Source of the DNA: Scylla paramamosain
Taxonomy: Eukaryota > Arthropoda > Malacostraca > Decapoda > Portunidae
DNA: 64,000 bases
Direction of reading: 5' to 3'
Assembly: GCF_035594125.1 (NCBI RefSeq)
Contig: NC_087186.1
Coordinates: 2,147,728 to 2,211,727 of the forward strand
The notes under the pieces were generated by a model. The model was not told the origin of the DNA. It was given only the letters and a program-made list of their open reading frames with translations, and did no database searches. Positions 1 through 12,100 of this stretch are shown here, piece after piece; position 1 is the first letter of the stretch; each line of letters opens with the position of its first letter. The position numbers and the translations under genes are program-made.

Positions 1-188
1 TATTATTGTTATTATTATTATATTAATAATAATTATTATTATTATCATAATTATTATTATTATTATTATTTTCTTCTTTTTCTTCTTCTTCTTATTATTA
101 TTATTATAGCAGAAGTTGTAAGAATACTAATAAAAGTTGTAACATAAGCATTAGCGGTGATAGTTGTAGTAGTAGTAGAAGTAGTAGC

Positions 189-229
<41 letters not shown>

Positions 230-247
230 AAACAGAAAATGTAGTAG
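1..247. repeat. TTA / TTC / TAG trinucleotide microsatellite tract
   Basis: This stretch is interrupted TTA, TTC and TAG triplets with no gene signal. It forms the 5' flank of the first LINE-A copy. A 12 bp word (AACAGAAAATGT) sits inside the TAG array at 231-242 and again at 249-260, where LINE-A homology starts. Long Thr-rich or Ser-rich frames through it are only repeat translations. Confidence 0.9.
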
Positions 248-2155
248 TAACAGAAAATGTCAAAACCTTTCAAGATCTAACTCCCCTCGTGATTTCTGGC
301 ATCTAGCCAAAAATATCTCCAATAACTTTGCTTCTTCTTCTTTCCCTCCTCTACTTCAACCAGATGGCACCACTGCTATCACATCTATTTCTAAAGCTGA
401 ACTCTTTGCTCAAACGTTTGCTAAAAACTCTACCTTGGACGATTCTGGGCTTGTTCCTCCCTCTCCTCCACCCTCTGACTACTTCATGCCACGTATTAAA
501 ATTCTTCGTAATGATGTCTTCCATGCCCTCGCTGGCCTAAACCCTCGGAAGGCTTATGGACCTGATGGGGTCCCTCCTATTGTTCTCCGAAACTGTGCCT
601 CCGTGCTTGCACCTTGCCTAGTCAAACTCTTTCAGCTCTGTCTGTCAACATCTACCTTTCCTTCTTGCTGGAAGTTTGCCTACATTCAACCTGTTCCTAA
701 AAAGGGTGACCGCTCTAATCCCTCAAACTACCGTCCTATTGCTTTAATTTCCTGCTTATCTAAAGTTTTTGAATCTATCCTCAACAGGAAGATTCTTAAA
801 CATCTATCACTTCACAACCTTCTATCTGATCGCCAGTATGGGTTCCGTCAAGGCCGCTCTACTGGTGATCTTCTGGCTTTCCTTACTGAGTCTTGGTCAT
901 CCTCTTTTAGAGACTTTGGTGAAACTTTTGCTGTTGCCTTGGACATATCAAAAGCTTTTGATAGAGTCTGGCACAAAGCTTTGATTTCCAAACTACCCTC
1001 CTACGGTTTCTATCCTTCTCTCTGTAACTTCATCTCAAGTTTCCTTTCTGACCGTTCTCTTGCTGCTGTGGTAGACGGTCACTGTTCTTCTCCTAAATCT
1101 ATTAACAGTGGTGTTCCTCAGGGTTCTGTCCTGTCACCCACTCTCTTCTTATTATTCATTAATGATCTTCTAAATCAAACTTCTTGTCCTATCCACTCCT
1201 ATGCTGATGATACCACCCTGCACTTTTCCACGTCTTTTCATAGACGTCCAACCCTTCAGGAGGTAAACATATCACGCAGGGAAGCCACAGAACGCCTGAC
1301 TTCTGATCTTTCTAAAATTTCTGATTGGGGCAGGGCAAACTTGGTATTGTTCAATGCCTCAAAAACTCAATTCCTCCATATATCAACTCGACACAATCTT
1401 CCAGACAACTATCCCCTCTTCTTCAATGACACTCAACTGTCCCCCTCTTCTACACTGAACATCCTCGGTCTGTCCTTTACTTATAATCTGAACTGGAAAC
1501 TTCACATCTCATCTCTAGCTAAAACAGCTTCTATGAAGTTAGGTGTTCTGAGACGTCTCCGCCAGTTTTTCTCACCCCCCCAGCTGCTAACTCTGTACAA
1601 TGGCCTTATCCGTCCATGTATGGAGTATGCTTCACATGTCTGGGGGGGTTCCACTCGTACTGCTTTTCTAGACAGGGTGGAATCAAAAGCTTTTCGTCTC
1701 ATCAACCCCTCTCCTCTAACTGACTGTCTTCAGCCCCTCTCTCACCGCCGCAATGTTGCATATCTAGCTGTCTTCTACCGCTATTTTCATGCCAACTGCT
1801 CTTCTGATCTTGCTAACTGCATGCCTCCCCTCCTTCCGCGGCCTCGCTGCACAAGACTTTCTTCTTTCTCTCACCCCTATTCTGTCCACCTCTCTAACGC
1901 AAGAGTTGACCAGTATTCTCAATCATTCATCCCTTTCTCTGGTAAACTCTGGAACTCCTTGCCTGCTTCTGTATTTCCACCTTCCTATGACTTGAATTCC
2001 TTCAAGAGGGAGGTTTCAAGACACTTATCCACCAATTTTTGACCACTGCTTTGACCCTTTTAAGGGACTGGCATTTCAGTGGGCATTTTTTTTATTAGAT
2101 TTTTTGTTGCCCTTGGCCAGTATCCTTCCTACATAAAAAAAAAAAAAAAAAAAAG
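248..2155 (+). mobile_element. LINE-A copy 1, 5'-truncated non-LTR retrotransposon
   Basis: A truncated copy of the dominant LINE family, holding the RT half of the ORF, the 3' UTR (2043-2138) and a poly(A) tail at 2137-2155. The endonuclease half is absent. The 3' UTR shows the family signature TTGCCCTTGGCCAGT followed by CCTACATAAAA. Both flanks are trinucleotide microsatellites. With an undisturbed RT frame it appears to be one of the youngest copies. APE-type LINE of the broad jockey/CR1 group; clade not settled. Confidence 0.9.
255..2042 (+). CDS. LINE-A reverse transcriptase, 5'-truncated but otherwise open
   Basis: About 595 codons without a stop; no native start, because the 5' part of the element is missing. 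The enzyme copies its own RNA at a nicked chromosomal target. Motifs in order (residues of this frame): YGPDGVP near 101, palm motif ALDISKAFD at 228-236, [11 protein letters not shown] at 285-295, catalytic YADD at 316-319 (bases 1200-1211), then the thumb and a C-terminal region with [13 protein letters not shown]. The frame is in register with the LINE-A polyprotein. The nearest stretch that could be called a start, at 435, is a TTG and is unlikely to be real. Whether it is transcribed cannot be seen. Closest copies here are those at 17.3 kb and 26.9 kb. Confidence 0.88.
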   Translation, partial: KCQNLSRSNSPRDFWHLAKNISNNFASSSFPPLLQPDGTTAITSISKAELFAQTFAKNSTLDDSGLVPPSPPPSDYFMPRIKILRNDVFHALAGLNPRKAYGPDGVPPIVLRNCASVLAPCLVKLFQLCLSTSTFPSCWKFAYIQPVPKKGDRSNPSNYRPIALISCLSKVFESILNRKILKHLSLHNLLSDRQYGFRQGRSTGDLLAFLTESWSSSFRDFGETFAVALDISKAFDRVWHKALISKLPSYGFYPSLCNFISSFLSDRSLAAVVDGHCSSPKSINSGVPQGSVLSPTLFLLFINDLLNQTSCPIHSYADDTTLHFSTSFHRRPTLQEVNISRREATERLTSDLSKISDWGRANLVLFNASKTQFLHISTRHNLPDNYPLFFNDTQLSPSSTLNILGLSFTYNLNWKLHISSLAKTASMKLGVLRRLRQFFSPPQLLTLYNGLIRPCMEYASHVWGGSTRTAFLDRVESKAFRLINPSPLTDCLQPLSHRRNVAYLAVFYRYFHANCSSDLANCMPPLLPRPRCTRLSSFSHPYSVHLSNARVDQYSQSFIPFSGKLWNSLPASVFPPSYDLNSFKREVSRHLSTNF

Positions 2156-2314
2156 TAGTTGTAGTAATAGAAGTGGCACTATAAGTAGTATTGGCTGTAG
2201 TAGTACTATTTGTAGCAGCATTTCTTATAGATACGATTATTTGAGTTGAATAGGGAATTATTTTAGCCTTGTTATTATTATTGTAATTATTGTTAGTATT
2301 ATTATTATTATTAC

Positions 2315-2380
<66 letters not shown>

Positions 2381-2415
2381 TAGTAGTAGTATAGTAGTAG
2401 TAGGAGGAGGAGGAG
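2156..2415. repeat. TAG / TTA / GGA microsatellite between two LINE-A copies
   Basis: TAG-rich and TTA-rich triplets with a short GGA run at the right edge. About 110 bp of unique-looking sequence lies at 2165-2275. No coding signal. It separates the poly(A) of copy 1 from the 5' leader of copy 2. Confidence 0.85.
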
Positions 2416-5400
2416 GAGGAAGAGGCAGTAGGCACCTGCTGAAACGATAATTACTCCCAGTGAGGTCTAAAGCTCTGGATCAGGGGGTGCTGTGAACTTG
2501 TCATTAAACCCAGCTGTGACCTCACTGAACGTTTCTCTTTGTGTCTCACAACACAAGGGGGCAGTCACAGCCTGCCCTCTATAGACAACTCTCCTCATCC
2601 ACACAAAACTACAAGCACCTAATAACACACACACCCTTCACTCAAAATTTTAAAATTATCAAGGCCTATCCTACACCAGCCTCGGAGTCCCCATATGGGA
2701 AGGGGATCACAAATGTCCCCAGCTCTCACTGCCCTTCTGACAACGACCCTAAGTGTCTTGACACTCCCCTCAACTTTTTCTTCATTAACATCTGCAACAT
2801 TCATGGTCTAAGATCTAATTTTCAATATGTACAACACCACCTCTCCTCTTCTAAATCTCATGTTCTTTTCCTCACTGAAACTCAGTTATCTGAGGAAACT
2901 GACAGTAGCCCCTTTTCTGTTCCCTCCTACTTTCTCTATCTTCATTCTCGATCGAAAGCTGAATGTTGCGTTTATGTGCGCATCGATTTAAATTGCTCTC
3001 GTGCCCACGCTCTTGAATCTTCCGAGTTTTCCACCGTCTGGCTACGATTACAGAGTCACTCTCAAACTAAATTTATCTGTGCTGTATACTTCTCACCTAA
3101 CTCCTCTGATTATAAGAAATTCTTTGACCATTTAACTTCCATAGTGGAGCACATTCTGACTCTCTTCCCTTTTGCAGAGATCTCCATTCTTGGAGACCAC
3201 CAGCTTTGGCTTTCCTCTCCTTTCACTGACCATCCTGGTGAACTAGCCTTCAAATTTGCTATCCTCCACGTCCTAGACCAATCGGTGCAACACCCTATTC
3301 GTATTCCTGACCATCTTGGATATACGCCCAACAATCTTGACCTTTTCCTGACCTCTAATCCTTCCGCTGATGTTTTTTTTTTTTCTCCGTTGGGCTCCTC
3401 CGATCATAATTTCGTATCTGTATCTTGTCCTAACGCTCGAATCCATCCTGAGGATCCCCCTAAGCGAAGGTGCATCTGGCGTTTTGCTTCTGCTAGTTGG
3501 GAAGACCTGAGGAGGTATTTTACTGATTTTCCTTGAAATGACTACTGCTTTCATGTCAGAGACCCGTCTTTAGTTGCTGAGCGCATAACAGAGGTGATAG
3601 TGTCTGGTATGGAGGTGCACATTCCTCACTCTTTTTCTCAACCTAAACCTTCCAAATCTTGGTTTAACACAGCTTGTTCTCGTGCTATACATGATAGAGA
3701 GGTGGCCAAGAAAAGTTACTTAAGCCTTCCTTCACCAGAATCTCATGCACTTTATATTTCTGCCCGGAACCATACCAAGTCGGTTCTCCAACTAGCCAAA
3801 AATCATTTATTAACAGAAAGTGTCAAAATCTTTCAAGATCTAACTCTCTTCGTGACTATTAGCATCTAGCCAAAAAAAATATCGAATAACTTTGCTTTTT
3901 CTTCTTTCCCTCCTTTATTTCAACCAGATGGCACCACTGCTATCACATCTATTTCGAAAGCTAAACTCTTCGCTCAAACCTTTGCTAAAAACGCTATCTT
4001 TGACTACTTCATGCTACCTACTAAAATTCTTCACAATGATGTTTTCCATGCCCTCGCTGGCCTAAACCATCGGAAGGCTTGTGGACCTGTTGGGGTCCCT
4101 TCTATTGTTCTCCGAAACTGTGTCTCCATGCTTGCATTTTGCCCAGTCAAAATTTTTCTGCTGTCTGTCAACATCTACTTTTCCTTCTTGCTGGAAGTTT
4201 GCCTTCATTCAGCCTGTTCCTAAAAAGTGTGACCGTTCTAATCCCGCAAACTACCGTCTTATTTCTTTAATTTCTTGCCTATCTAATTTTTTTTCAATCT
4301 ATCCTCAACAGGAAGATTCTTAAACGTCTATCACTTCACAGCCTTCTATATGTTCGCCAGTATGGGTTCCGTCATGGCCCCTGTAATGGTGATCTTCTGG
4401 CTTTCCTTCCTGAGACTTGGTCATATTCTTTTAGAGATTTTGGTGAAATTTTGCTGTTGCCTTGGATATATCAAAAGCTTTTGATAGAGTCTGGCACAAA
4501 ACTTGAATTTTCAAACTATTCTCCTACGGCTTCTATCCTTCTCTCTGTAACTTAACCTCAAGTCCCATTTCTGACCGTTCTATTGCTGCTGTAGTAGACG
4601 GTCACTGTTCTTCCTCTAAATCTATTAACAGTGGTGATCCTCAGGACTCTGTCCTCTCACCCACTCTCTTTTTATTATTCATGAATGATCTTCTAAATCT
4701 AACTTCTTGCCCTGTCAACTCCTACGCTGTTGATACCACCCTGCACTTTTCCACGTCTTTTTATAGGACGTCTAACCCTTCTAAAGTAAATATTTCACGC
4801 AGGGAAGCCACAGAACGCCTGACTTCTGATCTTTCTAAAATTTCTGATTGGAGTAGAGCAAACATGGTAATTTTCAATGCCTCAAAAATTTTATTCCTCC
4901 ATCTATCAACCCGACACAACTTCCCAGACAACTATCCCCTCTTCTTCAGTGACACTCAACGGTCCCGCTCTTCTACACAGAACATCCTCGGTCTGTCCTG
5001 TACTTATAATCTGAACTGGAAAATTCACATCTCATCTTTAGCTAAAACAGCTTCTGTGAAGTTAAACGTTCTGAGATATCTCTGTCAGCTTTTCTACCCC
5101 GCCCCCTTCCCCAGCTGCTAACTCTGTACAAGGGCCTTTTCCGTCCATGTATGGAATATGCTTCACATGTTTTGGGGGATCGGACTCATACCGCTGTTTT
5201 AAGACAGGGTGGAATCAAAAACTTTTCGTCTCATCAACTCCTCCCCTATAACTGACTATGTTCAGCTTGTCTCTCATCGCTGTACTGTTGCATCTCTAGC
5301 TGTCTTCTATCGCCATTTTCATGCTAACTGCTCTTGTGATCTTTCTAACTGTATGCCTCCCCTCCCCCCGCGGCCTCACTGCACAAGACTTTCTCTCGCC

Positions 5401-5680
5401 CCTATTATGTCCACTTCTCTAATGCAAGAGTTAACTAGTATTCTCAATCATTCATCCCTTTCTCTGGTAAAATCTGGAACCCCCTGCCTGCTTCTGTATT
5501 TCCACCTTCCTATGACTTGAATTCCTTCATGAGTTAGGTTTCAAGACATTTATCCTTCTATTTTTTACTACCGGTTTGGACCCTTTTCTGGGACTGGCTT
5601 TTCAGTGCGCTTTTTTTTTATTTATTTATTTTTTTATTGGAATCTTGTCGCCCTTGCCCAGTGTCCCTCCTACATAAAAA
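2416..5680 (+). mobile_element. LINE-A copy 2, full-length but degenerate
   Basis: Covers the whole element. The 5' leader at 2416-2655 starts with the GGAAGAGGCAGTAG-type end that recurs at about 34606 and 40905. It is followed by endonuclease, RT, 3' UTR and a short A run at 5676-5680. The length of about 3.26 kb sets the family size used here. The 3' end runs straight into a TAG microsatellite. Confidence 0.88.
2541..5550 (+). pseudogene. LINE-A endonuclease-reverse transcriptase polyprotein remnant
   Basis: The endonuclease part stays open to 3536. It reads FFINICNIHGLRSNF and LFLTETQLSE, but GDFN is altered to GDHQ and SDHN is retained. The usual initiator ATG-GCG-ACT is mutated, so translation from the native start is not possible. 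A TGA at 3534-3536 ends the frame at ADFP. RT continues in several frames from about 3594: a scrap at 3594-3869, then 4011-4323, 4681-5121 and 5209-5520. The catalytic box reads YAVD instead of YADD. The copy is dead by stops, frameshifts and active-site loss. Confidence 0.85.
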
Positions 5681-5773
5681 GTAGTAGCAGCAGCAGCAGT
5701 AGTAGTAGTAGTAGTAGTACTAGTAGTTGTAGTAGTAGCGTTAGTAGTACTGGTAGTAGTAGCAGTAGAAGTC

Positions 5774-5819
<46 letters not shown>

Positions 5820-5820
5820 C

Positions 5821-5857
<37 letters not shown>

Positions 5858-5932
5858 ATAGTAGCAGCAGCATTAGCAATGATAGTAGTAGTAGTAGTAA
5901 TAGTAAAAAATAGAAAATCAATCATATCTACA
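5681..5932. repeat. TAG/CAG-type trinucleotide microsatellite
   Basis: Nearly pure TAG triplets with AGC and TAA variants. Poly-Ser, poly-Leu and poly-Thr frames through it are not genes. It abuts the 3' end of LINE-A copy 2. Confidence 0.93.
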
Positions 5933-5949
5933 TCTACAATTATCAATAC

Positions 5950-6057
5950 CACCACAGTCTCACCGACATTATATGTCGCCATATGGTTGTCGCCGAGGCT
6001 CAGCAGTGCCTTCACTGTCTGGGTGTGGCCATACCGGCAGCCTCCATCATCGGTGTT
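5950..6057 (-). pseudogene. Ankyrin-repeat-like coding remnant
   Basis: Read on the minus strand, TPMMEAA is followed, after a frame change of two extra bases, by YGHTQTVKALLSLGDNHMA and then TYNVGETVVV. This closely follows the ankyrin consensus (TPLHxAAxxGHxxxVxxLLxxGAxxNA, then GxTPL). Only about one repeat is visible. It runs into TAG microsatellite on its 3' side, and the upstream 200 bp gives no further clear repeat. It could be a decayed exon or a captured gene fragment. The match is by eye and short. Confidence 0.4.
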
Positions 6058-6265
6058 TTGTCTGTGGTGCCTCCACCTTTTATGCTCAACCCTGCCTACA
6101 GTTAGTGAGGCAGCAGGTGGTCGTGACCCTTGTTGGCAGCCACATTCACCAAACTTATTGACGTTCCAGCAATAGTAAAGACGGTGACCTCGGGGTGGCC
6201 ACCTCTGGCGAGGACCGGCCTCACCCCTGCATCGTCTCCTTCTTCCACAGCAGTGACCAATTCCT

Positions 6266-6267
<2 letters not shown>

Positions 6268-6324
<57 letters not shown>
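6268..6324. repeat. (GT)n microsatellite
   Basis: About 57 bp of pure TG dinucleotides. Confidence 0.95.
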
Positions 6325-6326
<2 letters not shown>

Positions 6327-6524
6327 GGAAAATAATTTATTCTTTTTTTATTTAAAACACAATAACAAAAAAGATAGGATGAATGTACAGTGCTTTTGGT
6401 GGACATTCATTTCCTTGATAATGGGACTATTGTTACTACTACTACTGCTACTACTAGCAGTGCACTGTTGCTTCAGGTACTAGTAGTAGTAGCAGTAGTG
6501 TGAACCCATAGGAGAGGTAATGTA

Positions 6525-6655
6525 GTAGGGCTGGGTGGGATCGGAATACTGGACCCAAATCCCATGGGTCCGAGGAGAGCTGACGGATCCGATTACCGAC
6601 GCTGGTACTCGAATCCACTGACACGAATACCACTCTCTGAGACGAATGCTCATAC
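6525..6655. repeat. GGATCCGATTACC-type degenerate repeat cluster, locus 1
   Basis: A GC-richer island with repeated related words: GGATCGGAATACT, GGACCCAAATCCC, GGGTCCGAGGAG, GGATCCGATTACC, GGTACTCGAATCC and CACGAATACC. The same word family, more regular, occurs at 16090-16435. No ORF explains it. Confidence 0.55.
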
Positions 6656-6855
6656 GATTATTCTTTTTTTTTTTTTTTTTCCCTTTAGCTTCGACATTCA
6701 ATATGAATGTTATTTATACTGACGACCATCGTATTTATAAGGAACTCGATATTATCATTGATGAATATAAAGTTTTATTTAAATGTATGAAAAATATCTT
6801 GCCTAGCGACGTATAGCAAATTTAGTGTTGCCATGTGCGTGTCTTTTTTACGAAC

Positions 6856-6925
6856 GCTGATTGGCTGGGCATGTGTGACGTCAGAGCTTAGCCGGCAAAA
6901 GGTATATATACTCCCGCGCATGACC
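6856..6925 (+). promoter_or_regulatory. Promoter-like block: CCAAT, CRE and TATA motifs
   Basis: An inverted CCAAT box (ATTGG, 6860-6864), a perfect cAMP-response-type palindrome TGACGTCA (6876-6883) and TATATATA (6903-6910) occur in that order, the usual spacing of a pol II promoter. Transcription would begin near 6935-6940, in the pyrimidine-rich leader ahead of the I-like LINE ORF1 about 800 bp downstream. It could be the LINE's own 5' promoter, a leftover of another element, or coincidence. Confidence 0.4.
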
Positions 6926-6944
6926 CACTCTTCCCAGCAAGGGG

Positions 6945-7749
6945 GTTCCCCCCCACCTATCTACCTTCTATTTCACTTCATCCTTTCACCCTAACTACAT
7001 CTTCCTTAGCTATACTAGCTAAACTCTTTTTCACCCAACTGTCTATCCCCACAAAAAAAAAAACTCTTCCCAATCACTTTCTCTTTAGCTAGCTTTCTAT
7101 TTCTCTTCACCCCCCTTTAAAAAAAAAACACTCGCACCATTCTCGCTTCAGAACTCGCTTTGGCAACACCTCTAGCACTAGGCTTTGTGCTTACACAGAA
7201 ATGTATAGATACACGCTGTTCCAGCGTGCTCCCCTTCCCTATGGCCCCTCTTCACCTCCAGGGCGATTCACACACGCCACGCGTTCCCCTCACGGAATAT
7301 CAGATTGGGATAGACCCCGTGACCGAGGGAACCGGTGTTTCTCGCCATAGAAGAGGGTGGTTTGGCCTTCCCTTTGCTTCTCCTGTTTTTCCACTCTCTT
7401 TTTCTCTTCCGCCTCTGTGTGAAGGGGCTGGAGATCCTAGAATGTCCCTAGAACGCTGAGGAAGCCCGTGATCGCTCGGGTCCAGCCTCAGTTGTGGGGT
7501 CAGGTTTCTAAGGAGGGCCTCTCATAACCTCTAAGGTTTTTAGTTTTTACGCAGGACGGGTCAACTGCGACGGTTTTTAGGAACCGGTTTGTCTACAGCA
7601 ACCGTGAACTGCAAGGCAGGGTCTTCATCCCGGCATGAGGGAGCTCGCCCCTCCTCTCGGTAGTAAGAGTACGAGAAAAATCCACGTCTTCCACCAGGAA
7701 GAAACCGACTACAGAGACCCCTGTGCCATGCTACCCAAGAACAGACACC
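6945..7749 (+). other. Leader region ahead of the I-like LINE ORF1
   Basis: Pyrimidine-rich sequence at 6945-7130, with short A runs, is followed by more balanced sequence to 7749. No convincing protein is encoded. By position it is probably the 5' UTR of the LINE that follows, but the exact 5' end of that element could not be fixed. Confidence 0.4.
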
Positions 7750-9121
7750 ATGGAAATCGACAATCAGAAACACCAGCATTACGACAGTGAAGACAGCGAC
7801 CTCCAGCCACCGGCCAAGAAAGAACAGCTTTATCAAGAAAACAAAAACTATGAAGACGAAAAAGGCTTCATCACCGTGACATGCCGACGAAGCAAGAAGG
7901 GAAACCAAGATAAAGACACAGAGCAACCAAAAGATCTTCCCAGGGAAACTGCAGCCACAGGGAACTTCCCGAAATTCATAAACCCACCGACAGAAAGTTC
8001 TATCTCTCCCCTGGACATAGCAGAGTCCATAAAAGAACAACTGGGGGCAGGAAAACTCACGCTTAATTTTCTTTACTCGGTACAAGTCTTGATCACTCCT
8101 GACACCGGAAACACATGCACAGCTTGCTGCTCTGGAGGAAATCAAGAGGAAAAAATAACACTCCAATCAACCGAAGGAAAGACCACGGAAAAAAATTCTG
8201 GTGAGATATCCGCTTCTGATACCCATATCTCCCATTTTAAAACATCACAAGGTCCTGAAAGCACCATGATGCACCATGGCCAATGGGAACCTACGAGCCA
8301 ATTTGCCATAACAGTGGAAGGCCCACTGCCAGAGTTTCTGGAGCTAGGAAGCTAGGGCACCTTCTACATCAGACCTTTCAGCAAGGAACTTCTGAGATGC
8401 TTCAGATGTCAGAAATTTGGGCATCATCAGGCAAACTGCAATCAACCCATCAGAAACGGAGTATGCGCAGAACCGCACGAAACAGAGAAATGCATCAAGC
8501 GGTAAAAAGAGGGACAGGAAACCACTGCGAAATGCCCAAACTGCTCACAATATCACCACGCCTGGAACAAGAAATGCAACACCCCTCAAGAATTAGTTAA
8601 AACGCAGAAAGCAGCACAGGTGAACTGTATGATCAAGCACAGAGCTGCACTCATCACAAACCCGTCATTCAGCACAGGACCAGCCCTGGCAGCGACTTCC
8701 ACCTGGGGAAGCACACAAAACTCACCAGCCCCACTTCCAGCAGCGGTCTTTCCAGCTCTAGGACAAGCAGCAGCCCTGCCTCGTTCAGGCAGCCGCCCAA
8801 GGCAGCGCATTGCAGCTCCGGCCGGCATCACCAACACCACAGATATCAAAAAACAGTGTGACAATCTCAATAACAGACCTGAAGGAAATGTTTCAAACCT
8901 TTGCCACAGCCATCGTCACCATGATGGGGAAAAACATTCCACAAGACGCATTAGAAAACATGTCGGAGCAAGTAGTGGCCAAACTGACTCCGCAAATACA
9001 GAAACAACCATCAACACGGCCGGAGACGTCCCACAGCCCAGCAGGCACCACACAGCAAACACTCCACCGCCAAGGAGAAACACCAGCGAGTGCCCAGATA
9101 GAAACGAAGATCACATTTTGA
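7750..9121 (+). pseudogene. I-like LINE ORF1 (gag-like, zinc knuckles)
   Basis: Start chosen at 7750, where ATG has a good context (CACCATGG); an in-frame ATG at 7723 is the alternative. The frame runs to a TAG at 8353-8355 and resumes in the same frame (IRPFSKELLRCFRCQKFGH), showing a CCHC knuckle of the CX2CX4HX4C type. A second Cys/His cluster (CAEPHETEKC) follows. After another in-frame stop near 8504 comes a third (KCPNCSQYHHAW..C). A frameshift near 8815 leads into a Met-rich tail (TDLKEMFQTFATAIVTMMG) that stops at 9121. Such ORF1 proteins bind the element RNA. Two stops and a frameshift make this copy non-functional. Confidence 0.75.
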
Positions 9122-9125
9122 TTCC

Positions 9126-12100
9126 AGATCAGGAAAACACGCTCGAAGTCCTGCAATGGAACATCAGCGGCATCCGAGCCAAACAACACCAACTCATGGC
9201 AGACGCACGGGAGAACAGGAGAGACGTCATCCTCCTGCAAGAAACAAGACTCCCAGCAGACATCCCATCCACCTTCAGAGGATACACAGCCTATCATTTC
9301 CGTTCCATAGAGGGTGGGGCCTAGGGATGCTCAATCTTAGTGCGAGAATATCTTCCTACCACCAAAGTACAAAACCCCATCAACTGCAGTGAGAGTGTAG
9401 AAGCAATGGGCGTTACATTACACTTATATCATTGAAACATCACCATTTACAACATATACATTCCGCCTGCCAATCCCAGTCTGGATGCCAGCGAACTCCT
9501 TGCTCTATGTGCCACAACACCAACACTAATAGGAGGCTACCTAAACGCCCATCATGAGTCATTCAGCTCCAGGAAAAAAAAAAAAAAAATAGAAACGGAC
9601 ATCTGCTCGCAGAAATTATGACGAAGGTGCCAGAGGCAAGACTACTGAATACCGACGAGCCCACCCACATCGAAGGCGGCGTCCTTTTATCTTACGTGGA
9701 CGTCACACCACTTTGCAAATCTAGCGACTTGGACTCGGTGTGATCATCTTGCTAGTGACCACTTTGCCATGACAATCAGCATCAGGCTACCATCAAGGGA
9801 AACAGTTCCCGAGCTGCCACGATGGAACCTAAAGAAGGCTAACTGGGACGAGTTCCATAGAATCTTGAAGCAACTTCTCACTGACATAATAACCCCACCC
9901 AGCTTACTTAAAGCTAAGCAACACGAAGTACGTGTAAAGTACGTGCCATCCACACAGCAGCGAACCTTAACATTACATTTAAAAAAAGAAAACACCCAAA
10001 ACACTACCACAAAGCCTGGTGGTACTATGATCCACGAGTCAAAAAAATATAATCGCAGAATAAACAGAGCTCGAAAGCTCACCAGAAAACAAAACACGGA
10101 AGAAACAAGAGAACTCCTACGAGCAGCCATAAGAACGGCAAGACAAGGCACAGAGCGAGTCAGAAACGAGAAATGGATAGAATGGTGCACATCCATGAAT
10201 GCCCACACCTCACTCGGTGAATTGTGGAAAAAGATGAAAACAGCTCAGGGCAGGACACAAATGCACACACCCACCCATCCACACCCCGAAATAGAGACAG
10301 ACAATCTAATCAACACTTATGAACAACGAGCAAGCAGCCATCAACTCCCAGCACCCACAAGGGCGAAGCTCCTCGAGCTACAACCCACCCATGAGGAAAG
10401 CACCAGAAGAGCCGAGGAAAGTCGTGCAAACACAGACACCCCCATCAGGGAAACTGAACTTGACAAACCTTTCGCACCAAGAAGAGACACTGCAACAGGC
10501 ACTGATCGCATAACATACTCGATGCTCAGAAATGCTGGCTCGGCCACTCACAAGCTCCTACTGCACATAGCCAACCAGTCTTATAACAAAAGCGAACTTC
10601 TACCCAACTGGAAAGAGGCCATCATCCACCCTGTCCCGAAGCCAAGAGAACCGAGAAAAAAACATGACCAATTCCTCTCCTCAGCTGCCTAGGAAAGACA
10701 ACAGAGAAAATGGCTCTAGAAAGAATAAAATAAGCCACAGGTTCCTTCCACGACAACATGTATGCCTACATCCATGGTAAAGGAACCAGAGATTGCCTCC
10801 TCCAAAAGCTAGTAATCATTGCAGACAAGAAAGCTGTAGTCACCTTTCTTGATCTAGAGCAAGCCTTTGAACTCACCAACCCTACAACAATCCTCGACTC
10901 GTTAGTGGCAAAAGGCTTCAAAGGAAAGCTGCTGAAATGGGTTCAAAACTTCCTCTCAAACAAATCGGCGAAGGTAAAGTTCCAGGGACACTTCTCACAA
11001 ACAAAACGCTTTCACAATAGCACTCCACAAGGTAGCATTCTAAGTCCGTTTCTATTCAACACCTCAATGGAGAACCTGGTCGTGCTGACTCTGCCATCCG
11101 GATCTCAAATCCTTTGCTATGGGATAGCATAACAGTTATCACGCTACGTCACAACTATCTCAGAGCTGCACAGACGACACTGAATGAGAGAAATCTGAGA
11201 AATGTCAGTCTCTGGGCCTCAAAATCAACAACACCAAGACCAAGTCCATCCTTTCCAGAAACAAACCACCAGAGCAACCTCTCCAACTCCTCGGCAGCAA
11301 GCTGCAATGGGCTCAATGTCATCAGTACTTAGGAGTATGCGTGGATAAAGACTTAAAACTCAATACACACATAGCCTCAATCACAGACCGCATGGAAAAG
11401 CGTCTCAAAACAATGAGGGCCTTATCTAACCTAGAGGCAGGAGCAAATGAAAAAAAAAATTCAAATTATTCTATACACAAGCAATAAGGTCGGTGATAGA
11501 TTATGCATCTCCATTTCTTGCCACAACAAAGTTGTCTCAAATGGAAAGTTACAGAAAATACAGAACAAAAGACAACAAATCATCCTCGGTGCTCCAAAAT
11601 GGACAAAGATCTCCACGCTCCAAACTTAATCATAACTGCCTTCAATTCAGAGCAGATTAAATGCTCTATACATAACACTTTTATCACAAACATATATCAA
11701 GACCCAACAATACAACAGTCATCCCACGACTCCTCCAAGCAGTACGACAAAACCCAGCACTCTTCTGTGACAACAAGCGGATAAAAAGAGTGGCGAGATG
11801 CATCAAATCCTTCCTGCACCACAACCCAGACGCCCACACCGTGACTACACATCAGTTCCACCTTGGATGGGAAAGCCGTAGACAATCACCACCACCAAAC
11901 TGAATGCTAAAAAGAATGAGCTCAGCTCTGAACAGCTCACCACCGAAACACACCGAGCACTGTCAGCTATCCAGGCAGATGAGTCGCAGGAAATGTACTT
12001 CACCGACGGGTCGGTGGATACAACAACAAGGAAGAGCTGCCTCTGCCTTTTATATAACCACAAGGACAAATCGGCCCTCTTCCTACTGCCAGACAACACA

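Noticed and set aside
1502..1705. Antisense ORF in the RT of LINE-A copy 1, and similar antisense frames in other copies
   Set aside because: Shadows of the RT reading frame with no domain.
7430..7500. Hammerhead-like CTGAGGA followed by a CCCG/CGGG stem in the I-like LINE leader
   Set aside because: The GAAA core strand is missing after stem II.
8586..8870. Minus-strand ORFs over the I-like LINE (also 7561-8166 and 8893-9297)
   Set aside because: The plus frames carry zinc knuckles and endonuclease motifs; the minus frames have none.
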